From NCBI GenBank assembly GCA_048213135.1, contig PS015530.1, positions 1 to 43,716 on the forward strand: a DNA stretch of 43,716 nt, given 5' to 3'. The DNA is from Reclinomonas americana ATCC 50394 (Eukaryota > Jakobida > Jakobea > Jakobida). Below are positions 9,735 to 21,500 of the stretch, piece after piece. Position 1 is the stretch's first letter. Each line of letters opens with the position of its first letter. Below the pieces are notes generated by a model that was given only the letters and a program-made list of their open reading frames with translations, had not been told where the DNA came from and ran no database searches. Both the position numbers and the translations under genes were made by a program.

Positions 9735-9774
9735 GCCTTGCCCCTGATACTTGTGGTTTCACTTTGGCGTATTC

Positions 9775-11000
9775 TCACGACGCAGGCGGTGGCGGCTGTG
9801 GTGAGCGTTCCAGGCGCACAGGTCGGGCGCCGGTTATGGGGTCTGCGTGGGTTGCATGCGGCGGCACCCGGCCGAGCAAGCTCTCGAGCAGCGCCGAGTC
9901 CACCACCCCCGGAGGCATGAGCGATCGCGGTCGCAGTGGACGCACTTTCTGATTCCGCGGGTGTGGACGCAGCGACGGCAGCCGTGGTGCGATCACGGTC
10001 GGCGACATGTGCGTAATGAGTGACGAGCCCGACAAGCCTGCGCCAGAGACAATAGCGCCCGCAGGCGGCACTGGCGACAGAGTGCTCCCCCCAGGGACGG
10101 CACTCGTGTCCTCCGCCCGCTGGCTAGATCGCGGCGAGCGACTCGGCGACAAGGAATGGGCGTTGCGATAGTGACGACCCCTGGCCGATTGTACACGCAC
10201 AGGCTGCGCACAGAACATGAATGTGTGCGAGAGAGAAAGAGCGAAGAGAGACACGCGAGTGTGTGATTCACCTCTTCGTGCACATGTCGCCGGTGCTCCG
10301 AGTCGGCCGACAGTGGCCTCCGTAATGTTGTGCCACCTGCTGCTGCGGCGGCGGCGGCGGGCAATCGTGGAACAATACCTGCGCCGACTACTTGGTCCGG
10401 CATGTGACGCGCCCTGGCAACTCTGCACCACATGCACACGAGTGAACAACGGGAAGCATAGTGCAGTGCACAAAAGAGAGAAACAGCGGCCCGCACTTGG
10501 CACTTGCGTTGCTGCTTCCGCTGTGCGCACTGTCCAGCGACTCGGCGGAAAACGAGTTGGAGAGCACGGCGGCGGCCACCAGATGCTGGTGGTGACGTGG
10601 CATGCGCGAGGTGGGCGACTGCAACACTGCCGCTGGCGGTGGTGGTGGTGGTGGTGGTAATGGCGCCGGTTCCGACGCCGACACCATGAGCCCACCAGCC
10701 GCNNNNNNNNNNNNNNNNNNNNNNNNNNNNNNNNNNNNNNNNNNNNNNNNNNNNNNNNNNNNNNNNNNNNNNNNNNNNNNNNNNNNNNNNNNNNNNNNNN
10801 NNNNNNNNNNNNNNNNNNNNNNNNNNNNNNNNNNNNNNNNNNNNNNNNNNNNNNCACACACGCACATGTGAGTGTGTGTGAGTGAGTGAGAGTGAGTGTG
10901 TGTGAGAGGGAGAGAGACCAACCAGCACTGAAGGCGAGTGGAAGTATCTGTCGCGGCCTTGCTCGTCGTGCGGCGCTGTCACGTGTGCCACAGCGAGCAT
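9775..11000 (-). CDS. Low-complexity protein of unknown function
   Basis: I do not recognise it. Reading on the minus strand, ATG at 11000 starts MLAVAHVTAPHDEQGRDRYF, followed by a donor just before a 152-N gap that probably lies in an intron of GT/CA repeats. Exons after the gap encode GLMVSASEPAP, a run of eight prolines, VLSNSFSAESLDSAHSGSSNAS, then polyalanine with TTLRRPLSADSEHRRHVHEE, then a Ser/Pro/Arg-rich tail (NAHSLSPSRSPRSSQR). The stop is TGA at 9775. Introns near 10432-10499 and 10206-10272 have GT and AG borders and keep frame. The composition (Ser, Pro, Arg, Ala) indicates a largely disordered protein with SxxR and SP sites that might be phosphorylated. No domain, signal peptide or membrane segment is visible. 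Confidence 0.5.
10703..10854. other. Assembly gap, 152 N
   Basis: Lies in the first intron of the minus-strand low-complexity gene, directly next to a CACACA/GTGTGT tract at 10855-10905. Confidence 0.95.
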
Positions 11001-11113
11001 GAGAACAACACGAACACAGTTGTGAGAGACTGAGACTGAGAGAGCGGTTTCACGATCAGATCAAATCAACCACCAACAACAACCTGTGACATAACACACA
11101 GATAAGAGAGAGC

Positions 11114-11905
11114 ATGAATCAGGTGCGTCTCTGTGAGTGTGTAAGAGTGACTTCTCTCTTTGGCTTAATGTGTGTTGCACAGGTGTTCCTGTCTGCAGAG
11201 GAGCTGGTTCGAGCACGAGAAGCCTTCAATCGCTTTGATCGAGTTACGCGCGCTCACTCCCTCTCTCTCTCTCTGTGTGTGCACACTCTCTGACACACAC
11301 AGACACACACACAGAATGGCGACGGGCACATTGAGACGTGGGAGCTCAAGGCCGCCTTTCAAGGTACTCACATCACTCTCTGTGCATTCATTCACTCGAT
11401 GTCAGACACTGACTCTGTGTCTGTCACTCAGATATGGGGCAAGAACCCAGTGACGAGGAGCTGTTTGCAATGATGGCCGATGTCGACCAAGACACGAATG
11501 GAACGATCGAGTATGGCGAGTTTGTGCGACTCATTGAGAAGCAAAAGGCGGCACACATGAACTACAAGCCCGATCTCGACACTTGTTGCGTGCACCCCTC
11601 ACTCTCTCACCTTCCTCTCCTTTAACTCACTCTCTGGCCTTTTGCTCACTCAGTGGAGGCATTCGTGGCATTGGGAGGCAACAAGGACAAGACAGGGCAG
11701 TTGGATGCAGGCAAGCTGACGGACCTGGTGCGGGAACTCGGCTTGACTGTCGACATTGAGAAGCTGGTGGCGGAGGCCGACACTGATGGCAGTGGATTCG
11801 TGGACTTTGATGGTGGGTTAGGGGGGACGCCATCGTCTTTCTGTGTGTGTCGCTCACTCGCTCTCGATTGCAGAGTTTGCCGAAATGATGAGGGACGACT
11901 TGTGA
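11114..11905 (+). CDS. Four-EF-hand calcium-binding protein (calmodulin superfamily)
   Basis: A small protein of about 150 residues from six exons: MNQ (11114-11122), exons starting near 11183, 11316 and 11433, then 11655 and 11874, with TGA at 11903. EF loop 1 is DRNGDGHIETWE (split by an intron after DR), loop 2 is DQDTNGTIEYGE and loop 4 is DTDGSGFVDFDE; all have canonical ligands and Glu at position 12. Loop 3 is NKDKTGQLDAGK, with Lys instead of Glu at position 12, so it probably does not bind calcium. The spacing of two EF pairs joined by a linker (KQKAAHMNYKPDLD) is calmodulin- or centrin-like, but the sequence is too divergent to be calmodulin itself. The AFVALGG start of the second half recalls EF-hand proteins of flagellar dynein complexes; that is only a suggestion. 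There is no targeting signal. Confidence 0.85.
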
Positions 11906-12042
11906 CGGGTGAACGCGCTTCCGCAGCGTGTGTTGTGTTGGCTCAGCAGCGACATGTTGGAAATGAATTTAAGGTTGTACAATGGACCCCCCGCACGAGC
12001 GGCACATGATGATCATTCCGTTTACCAACGTAGCATCGATAA

Positions 12043-13289
12043 TCATGGCTGTGCGGCATTGGCCTTCTTCAGCAGATACTTGCGCACGTAGGGTGTGTCG
12101 ATGCCGAGACGAGCCAGGGTGTCGACCGGCAGTGCGTACACCGGATCGATGGTCTTCAGCTGCTCGGGATAGTAGCCCATCAGCGACAGACCGGAGACGC
12201 CGAAAAACGTGTGGAACACATCGGGCATGTCGCCCGGCGCATCCGCGATTCCACCATCCTCCGCATCCTGGCAGCGCAAGATGAAGCCCTTGAGTGCCGG
12301 CTGACTGATCCAGTCCAGGCGATCGAGCATGGCCAGCGCCGACAGATCCCACCACGAGTAGCACACATCGGCCTTCTTCTCGGGTCTGCCGTTCAGGCCG
12401 CCCGAGTCGGCCAGCTGTCGCTCAGCGAGCCACCATCCCAACAGATCCGAGTCCACCTGGTCAAGCGCTCCCGCAATCGCCAGCACACCCACACACGTGA
12501 AGACTGCGCACGAAACTCGCGGTGAGAAACGTATCACACTCACGAGGGCGCCGTCATCGCAACTCTGTCCTCCGTGACTCTCCGCGCCCGGAATGGCACC
12601 AAAGCCGCCATCAAAGTTGCGGCACTTCTTGATAAAGTCGACGGCCAGCGGCACGTTGACGACGTCGAGTCTCCGCAACAGCGACAGCGCATTGAGTGCA
12701 CAGTACGAGAATCGCGTGTCCACCTCGCCGTACTTGTCGCCACAAAAGGAGCCATCGGCCTGCTGCAGACTGGCAATGAAGCGCACCACAGGCTCACCTC
12801 GCTCAGGGAGATCCTGCGCTGCTGTGTAAGAGGCAGAGGCAGAGGCAGAGAGAGAGAGACTGCAGTGAGGCCGCAACATCGGGCAATGCACACCCGGCCA
12901 ATGCCATCAATTGAATCGCCGATAATGTGTACAGCAGATGCCCATCGTGTCCCTCGTTGCCTCCAAACGCCCCTGTTCTCTCGTCGTAGCAGCGCATGCA
13001 AAAGGCGAGCACATCGGGACGTTCCCGCTCCGCATCAAAGTCTCCCAGCAGGTCCGCTGCAGTCAGTCCCCAATATGCTCCCGAGATGCGCAGGTGCTCA
13101 CTGACAAAGTACATGAAGTTGTCGCGTTGCTGCACGTGTGTGAGTGTGAGAGTGAGCATGCCGAGAACACACACACACACGTGCGCACACAGAGACATGC
13201 GTGTGTGGGGAGGAGACCTTGTCGAGTTCGCGAATGTAGTGCACATGCTTGTCGCGCAAGAACTCGGGCTCTCCCTCCGCTTGCGACAT
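12043..13289 (-). CDS. RABGGTB: Rab geranylgeranyltransferase (type II) beta subunit
   Basis: This is the catalytic beta subunit, which attaches geranylgeranyl groups to C-terminal cysteines of Rab GTPases with the alpha subunit and Rab escort protein, in the cytosol. ATG 13289 gives [19 protein letters not shown]. The prenyltransferase repeats follow: [101 protein letters not shown] and [20 protein letters not shown]. The zinc ligands Asp and Cys (DVC) and His (FHTFF) are all present. Length is close to the usual ~330 residues. One intron uses the donor GTTGCG (12558-12563, minus strand) and joins HGGQ to [10 protein letters not shown]. The stop at 12043 follows KKANAAQP. The gene looks intact. 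Confidence 0.95.
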
Positions 13290-13677
13290 GATATGAAAGG
13301 CAAAAGTGGCTCTGAAAACACGTGTGGGACACAGCTGCAAGGTGATCGCAAGTGTGCTCCTGTCCGTGCCTATCATGTTGCTTACGAAACTCTGCCACGA
13401 CTACGCAGCTTCGTGAAGCGAATTGCGGCCAAGAAGCACGGCCGCGGTCTCATGATTGCGACGTCGACGTTCCCTGTGCACTTGTGCTTGCACGCACTGT
13501 CAGCAAGCCACGGTGATCCCTACGCCGATACACATTGCTCTCCTCTCTCCACTGCACACCTCTATCACATGAAAACAAAAGAGGGACCACGCGAGAGGTG
13601 CGACGTCGACGCGCCACAGGACCGCTCTTTCTCACGCAAGCACTCGAGCTCGAGACAGAGAGACAAGTGAGAAGCGG
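13290..13677. other. Intergenic region, no gene seen
   Basis: Spacer between the minus-strand Rab prenyltransferase gene and the plus-strand coiled-coil gene whose start is lost in the following gap. Long frames cross it but have no splice or family support. It probably holds 5' regulatory sequence of both genes; no motif is identified. Confidence 0.5.
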
Positions 13678-13999
13678 NNNNNNNNNNNNNNNNNNNNNNN
13701 NNNNNNNNNNNNNNNNNNNNNNNNNNNNNNNNNNNNNNNNNNNNNNNNNNNNNNNNNNNNNNNNNNNNNNNNNNNNNNNNNNNNNNNNNNNNNNNNNNNN
13801 NNNNNNNNNNNNNNNNNNNNNNNNNNNNNNNNNNNNNNNNNNNNNNNNNNNNNNNNNNNNNNNNNNNNNNNNNNNNNNNNNNNNNNNNNNNNNNNNNNNN
13901 NNNNNNNNNNNNNNNNNNNNNNNNNNNNNNNNNNNNNNNNNNNNNNNNNNNNNNNNNNNNNNNNNNNNNNNNNNNNNNNNNNNNNNNNNNNNNNNNNNN
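13678..13999. other. Assembly gap, 322 N
   Basis: Removes the 5' part of the following plus-strand gene. Sequence right of the gap is the 3' end of an intron (pyrimidine tract and GCTATAG acceptor at 14060). Confidence 0.95.
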
Positions 14000-14060
14000 C
14001 GGTGGTCTGATGTCTGCCTGTCTCTCTGTTTCTCTTTTCTGCACTCGCCTGACGCTATAG

Positions 14061-15514
14061 CATGTGTAGGATCGGCGCCGACCAGCACCAACACATCGCC
14101 TCTTCGGTCTCCGCCGGCGCATGCGGCGGTCTCGGCGCTGCATTCGTCGGAGGAGCGTGTGCGATCGCTGACAGCTCGTGTGCAGTTGCTGGAGGCGCAG
14201 CTGGCCGAGTCACACGCGGCGCATGCGCGGGCGCAGGAGGAGAACCGCCGCACTGTGCAGCACGTGACCACTCTCGTGCAGCAAACGGAAGACATGGCGC
14301 AGGCATTGGAGAAACTCACCGATGAGTGCGAGGCGCACAAGAAGGCGCGACACGTTGCCGAGAAACACGTACAGGTTGCCTCTCTCTGTGCACTACTCGT
14401 TTCTTTGTGGTGAATGAGACGTGCACTCACTTCCACCCGCACAGGATATGGGTGACACGGTGCGGTTACAGGCCATGAGGATACGACATTTGGAGCAGTA
14501 CATTGAGCAACTGGCCAGTTCATCAGGTTGGCCTGCGCAGATGTGCTCTGCCGTTTTGCAGTGCTGTACGTCTGACATGCCTTTTCGCAGCCATGTACAC
14601 CGTGGGCCGATTGGACGATCCGGTATCGCGATCGCCGCCACCACCAATCGCCACACCATTGCGAATGGAGGTGTGTGTCTCGAATATTGTCTCTGCCACG
14701 TTGTTGTGCTTACGCGCAGCGGTGCACCGCAGTCCTCTCATGCCGCCCCCTCAATCACACCACCGGCGTTTGCGACGGATCCCTTGTCGCGTGCGGCTGC
14801 CGCCGCTGCATCCGCAGCAGCCGCTCGGCCACAAACGCTGGCGGCACCAGCAAGTGGAATTGTAAAGGGCGTCAAGTACGATCTGGCGCCACGCGAGGGC
14901 GTATCGCCACGTCAAGACCCCAACGAACTCACAGTGGCGCTGACGGACGAGTTTTCCGGATTCTCGGGTCCAGGATCCGAGGTGGACTCGGTGAATGGTG
15001 ACTCGTCGCCCACCAACTCAGACGGCGGCGGTGGACCGCCATATGGACGGGATCGCGTCGACCCCCTCACATTTGGAAAAGTTGTACCCGATGGGAGGCA
15101 GCCTCCCGTGCCCTTCCGTCCACCATCGTCGGATGCCGCCAAAGCGCCACCGGAGCCTGTGTCGGCGGTGAGCTCCATGTTGGAGTGGTTGTTTTTTTCA
15201 TTGCGCCATGCCGCCGTTGTGTAATCGGGTGTGTTTGTTTGAGCAGGCGTCGCTGGCCGATCTGGCACGGCGCTCTCCAACAGTTGCGCGTGGGTGGCCG
15301 ACGTTCTGTGAGTGTGTCTTGTCTCTCATCGTATGCCACAGAAAATGTCGGACGAGGAGTTTTTGCAATACTTGGACTCTTTCCAAGGTACGGTGCTGAT
15401 ACATGTGTCCCCCACCCACGCTGCTGTGCCTCACGCTTGGTATGTACATTGCGCGTGTTCACACTGTGTCCAGCACAAACGTCGGCGCTGTTGAATCAGA
15501 GCGGTGGCTTTTGA
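14061..15514 (+). CDS. Coiled-coil protein, 5' end missing
   Basis: No family recognised. The first visible exon reads SAPTSTNTSPLRSPPAHAA, then a heptad-rich stretch from about SSEERVRSLTARVQLLEAQL to LEKLTDECEAHKKARHVAEK that should form a coiled coil. The next exon (from about 14444) continues it: DMGDTVRLQAMRIRHLEQYI. Later exons are low in complexity (YTVGRLDDPVSRSPPPP; an Ala-rich run AAAAAASAAAARPQ; PNELTVALTDEFSGFSGPGS; Gly/Pro-rich sequence). The last exons give KMSDEEFLQYLDSFQ and AQTSALLNQSGGF, joined in phase, with TGA at 15512. The donor for the exon starting at 15247 is uncertain. There is no enzymatic motif; a scaffold or cytoskeleton-associated role is possible but not shown. 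Confidence 0.6.
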
Positions 15515-15569
15515 GAGTGTGTGATCGCATAAAAATTATGGTGTCGCCTGTTGAGTCGTCGCCGAGTCC

Positions 15570-18500
15570 TCACATCGTGCATGTCTTGGAGCCGACGCGG
15601 ATCTTGGTCGGCTTGCGGGTGATGCCAGTGGCGTTGGTGCCGGTGAAGCTAATGGAGCCGGAGGTCTGTGGATGGAAGATGTGTGAGCGACGCGGTAAGT
15701 GAGAGCAGCAATGTCGGCACACAAAAACGCAACATTGTACGAGGCAACAGTGGCGGTGAAGTTACCACCGGTGGCCGACGTCAGCGTGCCGTTCCACAAG
15801 TCGGACGTGTTGATCGTGTACAGGCCCGACCATGCAATCTGTGTTCCTGGCGCCGCCAGAGTAGAGCTGGCACTCTGTGGGTAGGGGAGTTAGAGCGATC
15901 TTCATGGCCTCGGCAGCGAGCGAAAGTCGCACGCAACAATCGTGGCCTGGAAACCATTGCCCCAGTCGTTGGTGACTGTAAAGTTGATGCCGAGCGAGCT
16001 GCATGTCGGGTATGTCGTCGGCGGAGCTGTGTATACTGGCGATGAGCAAAGTGATTCGATATTTTTGTCTCGCGCAATGCACACGCAACTGCTGCACGAC
16101 GTGCCCGTGTAGCCATCGTAGCAAGCACATACACCATTGTTGCAATCGCCGAACCCACTGCAGGCAGGAGTGCCGGGGCAGGCCAGCGGAGCGGTTCCGC
16201 ACGGCACACCATCGATGATAAAGTTGGTTCCAGTCGGCGGGTTGGTGGTCGAATACTGGACACAAAACACACAGTGAGCAGTGTGACGCGTCGAGGAGAT
16301 GGGGGCAGCACCAGTAGAACGCACGTAGACATTGAAGCCGAACTGGTTGCTGCTCTGCGTTTGAACCCTGGTACCCGTGCATTATGTGAGTATCGAGTGG
16401 ACACAATCGGTGAGAGGTGACGTTGAAAAAACTCACGATGGCTTCGTCTTCATGGTCGTCGCGTTCACTAGCTCGGTGACGCTCCACGTCTGCAACGAAG
16501 TGACAGCAGAGCTCCATGTCCAGCCCAGTTTGGTTCCCTACGCATGCATCGTTCAGCTGCGATGCACATAAACCTACATGGGCATGCACTGTCAAACGTA
16601 CCGCCTTGCCGGTCTTGATCGTTACCGTCACAGTCTGTCCACCAGGCCACGTTGAGGAGGGCGCCCACGTGACATCGGCACAGGTAGCACCTCCAGAAGC
16701 TGTATAGAACGTGGAGTGAGTACGTCACTCACGTCCTTTGCCACACACACGCCAACATCACACGAAACTCGTGCAGCCTCCAGTGGCACCAGACTGGCAC
16801 GTGGTTCCCGAGGGGCTGGCGAAGAAAACAAATAGTAAGCCTCTGTGGACGCAACATTCTCGAGTTGCTATGACTCACCATTGCGAGCAGAGGCCAGAGC
16901 ACGTGGCACCGTAGTAGCCGTTGGGGCAAGTGCATGCACCAGTACCCGTCAGACCAGATGAGCAGCTGTGGCGAAAACGGTGAGAACATGCAGAGTGACA
17001 CGGTCGCAAGGCAGTTAACGCACGTTCCGCCATTCACGCAGTTACAGGTACCGCTGCACGTCGAACCGTAGCGGCCCGCCAAGCACGATGCGCAGTTGGT
17101 CGCCGGGTCAAAGCCAGCAGGGCACGTGCACTTGCCACTGCCGGTCGTGCCACTCTGGCACCTGCACGAAAAATGTAGGTCAGATGTTGAAGGCGAGCAC
17201 GAAGTTCGTGCAGCCATAGTAACGCAACGTGCCGCCATTGGCGCAGGTCGGGCACACGCCAGTGCATGTGGGGCCGTAGCGGCCGGCAATGCAGGTGGTG
17301 CAGGTGGGAGACGCGAAGCCGGCGGCGCAAACGCAGCCGCCAGTGGCACCAGAGGTGCAGGTCGAGTTGGCGGGGCTGCAAGGCACAGCGGTAAGCACAG
17401 GCGCGCGTACCAGAACAGCAGAAGCAGTCACCACAAAACAAACCACTGCGAGCAGAGGCCGGAGCATGTGGCACCGTAGAAGCCAGTGGGGCAAGTGCAA
17501 GTTCCGTTGCCAGTCAGACCAGAGTTGCATCTGCAGCACCAGTGAGCAATCCGGGGGGGAAAAGAAGATGCAGACACTCGCAGTCAGCTGTGACGACGCA
17601 CGTTCCGCCATTCACGCAGTTGCAGGTACCGCTGCATGTCGAGCCGTAGCGGCCGGCCAAGCATGATGCGCAGTTGGTCGCCGGGTCAAAGCCAGCAGTA
17701 CACGTGCACTTGCCACTGCCGGTCGTGCCACTCTGGCACCTGCACGAAGAATGTGTGTCAGAGGTTGAAGAACAGCAAGAAGATGGCGCGGCCAATCGTA
17801 ACGCAACGTGCCACCGTTGGCGCAGGTCGGGCACACGCCGCTGCACGTGGGACCGTAGCGACCAGCAATGCAGTTGGCGCAAGTGGGAGACGCGAAACCG
17901 GCGGCACACGCGCATCCGCCATTGGCACCAGAGGTGCACGCAGTGTTCGCAGGGCTGATAATGCACGACGAATGTCACAACAGGTGAACTCAAAGCACAC
18001 TCACGGTCGCCACACACCATTGTGAGCACTGTCCCGAGCACGTGGAGCCGTAGAAACCAGTGGTGCAAGTGCACGATCCGTTGCCGGTGATACCCTCGTT
18101 GCAGCTGCATTCGATGATATAAGACGATAATTTCGCATGGCATGCAAACCGCACGCGGCAAACCTGGCGCCATTCTGGCACGCGCAGACGCCACTGCAGG
18201 TGGCGCCGTAGCGACCCGGCAAGCACGACGCGCAATTGTCGGCGGTGTTGAAGCCAATGGGGCACGAGCATGTGCCGTTGCCCGACAAGCCATCAGTGCA
18301 CCTGCAGGCGACGTGTGCAAGGAGGCGCGTGAGCGATTACGTTTCGTATATACGTATTCAGAACACGACTCACTTGCCGCCGTTGGCGCAGGTGGGGCAC
18401 GTGCCACTGCAGGTGGCGCCGAAGCGTCCGGCCAAGCAGGAGGTGCAGTTGGTGGCCGGGTCGAAGCCATTCGTGCATGAGCACTTGCCTGTCGCCGTGT

Positions 18501-21500
18501 CGCATGAGCCGCCGTTCGCGCACGTCGGGCAGGTGGGCATCGAGGCTGTGAAGAACGCGAGAGGTCAGCAAGAGTGCGAGAGACGGAAAGAATGAGAAAG
18601 AGAATGAATACGCAACCACCGCACGACACGCCATCAATCTTGAAGTTGGAGGCAGTCGGCGCAGTGGTTCCGGTCTGAGAGGCGACAGCACGACGATCAG
18701 AATGCAATTCTGTTCAATAGGATCGCAGTGACAGGCGGAATGACGCACGTAAATGGCGTTGAAGCCGAAGCTGCCCATGTTGTCGTACATGGTCTTCACG
18801 GACGTGCTGTTGATCAGTGTTGCGTTCCAGATGTCGGTGCTGCTGATCGTAACCGAGCCAGACCATGTCCATGAAATCACGGAGCCCTACACACACACCA
18901 ACAATATACAGTTAGTTGGTCGAAGCACTCCACAGACTGCAGAGACTCCACACACACGAGTCACCAGCTTGGCGGTCGGAGCCGTCGCATTGATGGTCAT
19001 ACCGTTGCCGCCGCCCCACACGTTGACGTTGAATACGACACAATCGGCCGGCAACGGAGGTGCCACTGCACAATGCAGAGAAGGAGTTGGGCGCTGAATG
19101 AACACAGCTCACGTGTGGCGGCAAAATGCTGCGAACCACTGCAGTCGGTGGCAGTGTAACCGCCAGTGCATGTGCACACGCCACGCGTCGTGTCGCAGTT
19201 GCCGTGGTTTGAGCAGTTATTCGGGCACGGAATCGGGGCCACTGAGTGGCGAGGCGGTTGTGAGACAGATATTCGTTGATGGCTGACGGCGGTAAGTAAC
19301 AAGAAAACACACCGCTGCAGTCAGTGCCAGTGTAGCCACCAGTGCAGGCGCACACGCCGCGAGTCGTATCGCACATGCCGTGGCCGCTGCAGTTGCTCGG
19401 GCAGGGAATCGGATTGGGCGGGGCAACTGCAAGTGCACGAGACGTGAGGGAACGAGAAGCGAGGTGATCGTGAAGTAGAAACGTGCAAACCAGAGCAGTC
19501 CAGGCCGGTGTAGCCGCTGGTGCAAGTGCACAGACCAGTGGTGGTGTCGCAAGTGCCGTTGCTGCTGCAGTTGTTCGGGCACGTCAGCGGAGTCGGCGGT
19601 GGCACACCGCTGCCGTCGGGCTGTGTGCCAAAGGCGATTTGGCCAAGTGCCGAGTTGTAAATGACCACATGCGAGCCTCCGGCGTACGACCTGGAGTGGT
19701 GATGTAAGTTGTGTGCCTGAGAGAAAAACAAGGAATAGTACAGCGCAGCACGACAAACCAATCCTTGGTGCGGTCCCACTTGCTGTTGGTGACGTTGCCG
19801 GAGAGGGTGAAGCGAATTTGAGCCTCGGCCTGCGCGCAGGTGTTGCTTCAGCACAAACAGAGAGAGGGGTGAGAGTTTGGAGACGGTCGCACCTGGTACA
19901 CGCCCTGGCCACCTGGATACGGTGCGTTGGCAGCCGAATAGGACACCTCAATAAAGTCTGTGGTAAAGAACGTCGTGTCAGCATCAAGAGCGCATGTCGC
20001 GAGCCCACGCGCAGCAACGCAACAAATATTGCCGGACCACAGCTGCAGGGGCGAGACAGTGGCGCTGCCCTGATTGTACGAAGTGCTCACAGTCACGTGC
20101 GAGGCGGGGGTGCCGCCCAGGTTCATCGAGGCCACATCGCTCAAGTCGAGGAAGTAGCTGTGCGACAAAATGCACGGTAAGTGTGTGGCGACAGTGGTGA
20201 GCTCACACGTGAGTGGTGGCGCACCGGTAGGCGAGCGGGAAGCGACGAGCGGGCCAGGCGGTAGTCTGGCTGATGACAATCTTGAATTCGGTGAAGGAGC
20301 CGGCCTGCTGTTGCTGTACCGTCACCGCCGCCGCAAACTCGGTTTGCACGGCCTCGGTGGCGATGGTCGGCGGTGGCGAGACGGCAAAGCGAGCGCTCAG
20401 CGCCGCCAGCGCACCAGTGAGTCCAGCGTTGTAGTCGACTGCCACTTCGTTGGTGACGTAGTTGGTGCGATCATCCTGCAAGCACACACACTTATCAGCG
20501 ACAAAAAAACTTATCTTCTCGCTCCTCACTCTTTCAGAAACGCAACAACATAGGACGCTGGGTTGGTGGACGAGGGACCGCCAACCAGGGCGCCGTACAG
20601 GGTGTGCACGTTGACAGTCGGGCAGCAACCGGCCTGGTTCGCCCACGGGCCGTGGCCGGTGCGGTGGTGCGGATTGCGCGGGAAGTTTGAGCCGAAGCCA
20701 ATGACGTACGAGCGAGCGGCGCTGTTCTTGCCGAGGATGTAGTTGATCTGCGACGAGGAGACACCGAGCGCGGTGGAGGCTGTGGACGGCCAGCGCTTGG
20801 CCCAGGCCTCGGCAATCACGGCACCGTTGGCGGCGTAGCGAAGCGAGCCCCACTGGTCGACCACAATCAGGCCGTCGGGCGTGCAACCCATGCCCACCGC
20901 GCACGTGCTCAGGCGGTTCATGTCGTTGTTGAGACGCGAGACCACTGTGTCGCGAAGCGACGTGTTGCCCGTGGCCACGGCGGCGTCGAACAGCAGCAGC
21001 GCTGGTGAAGGGGAGGATGGGTGAGGGAGAGGGGTGGGAGGGTGAGAGGGAGGGGCGTGAAGGAGAAAGTACCTGCGCCTTGCGAGACATTGTCCCTGGT
21101 GGAGGGAGACACGCAGGAGGTGAGCGGCGATGGAGCGAGAGGGATGAGCTTATTGACGACGACTGCGTACCATGAGATGACGCCGAGACCAGGGTCCGAG
21201 ACACCATACGCGGCAGTCGCCTTGCTCAGGTACGCCGAGTCGCCAGTGAGCTTGTACATCCAGGCACTGGCCCAGGCGATCTCATCCTGGTAGCCGCTCC
21301 AGCTGTTGTAGAACGCGGCAGCGTTGGTGATGCAGTTCGAGTACGCGCCCTTGTAGTTGAAGCCAAAGTCGTACAGCTGCGCGGCCACCGTGCGCAGCTG
21401 TGAAATGTACGTCGACGTGGCGCCGCCTACCACAGCGAAATGAGGCCAAAGGGAAGAGTGCACAACACAGAGAGAGAGACACACACACACACACACCATA

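Noticed and set aside
13450-14523. Long minus-strand frame across the 322-N gap
   Set aside because: Its apparent length comes from the N run. The plus strand carries a coherent coiled-coil exon chain with proper splice sites.
16878-18500. Regularly spaced repeats, considered as a CRISPR-like or satellite array
   Set aside because: The repeats encode EGF-type domains with conserved cysteines in one frame and are tandem gene-internal duplications in a eukaryotic gene.
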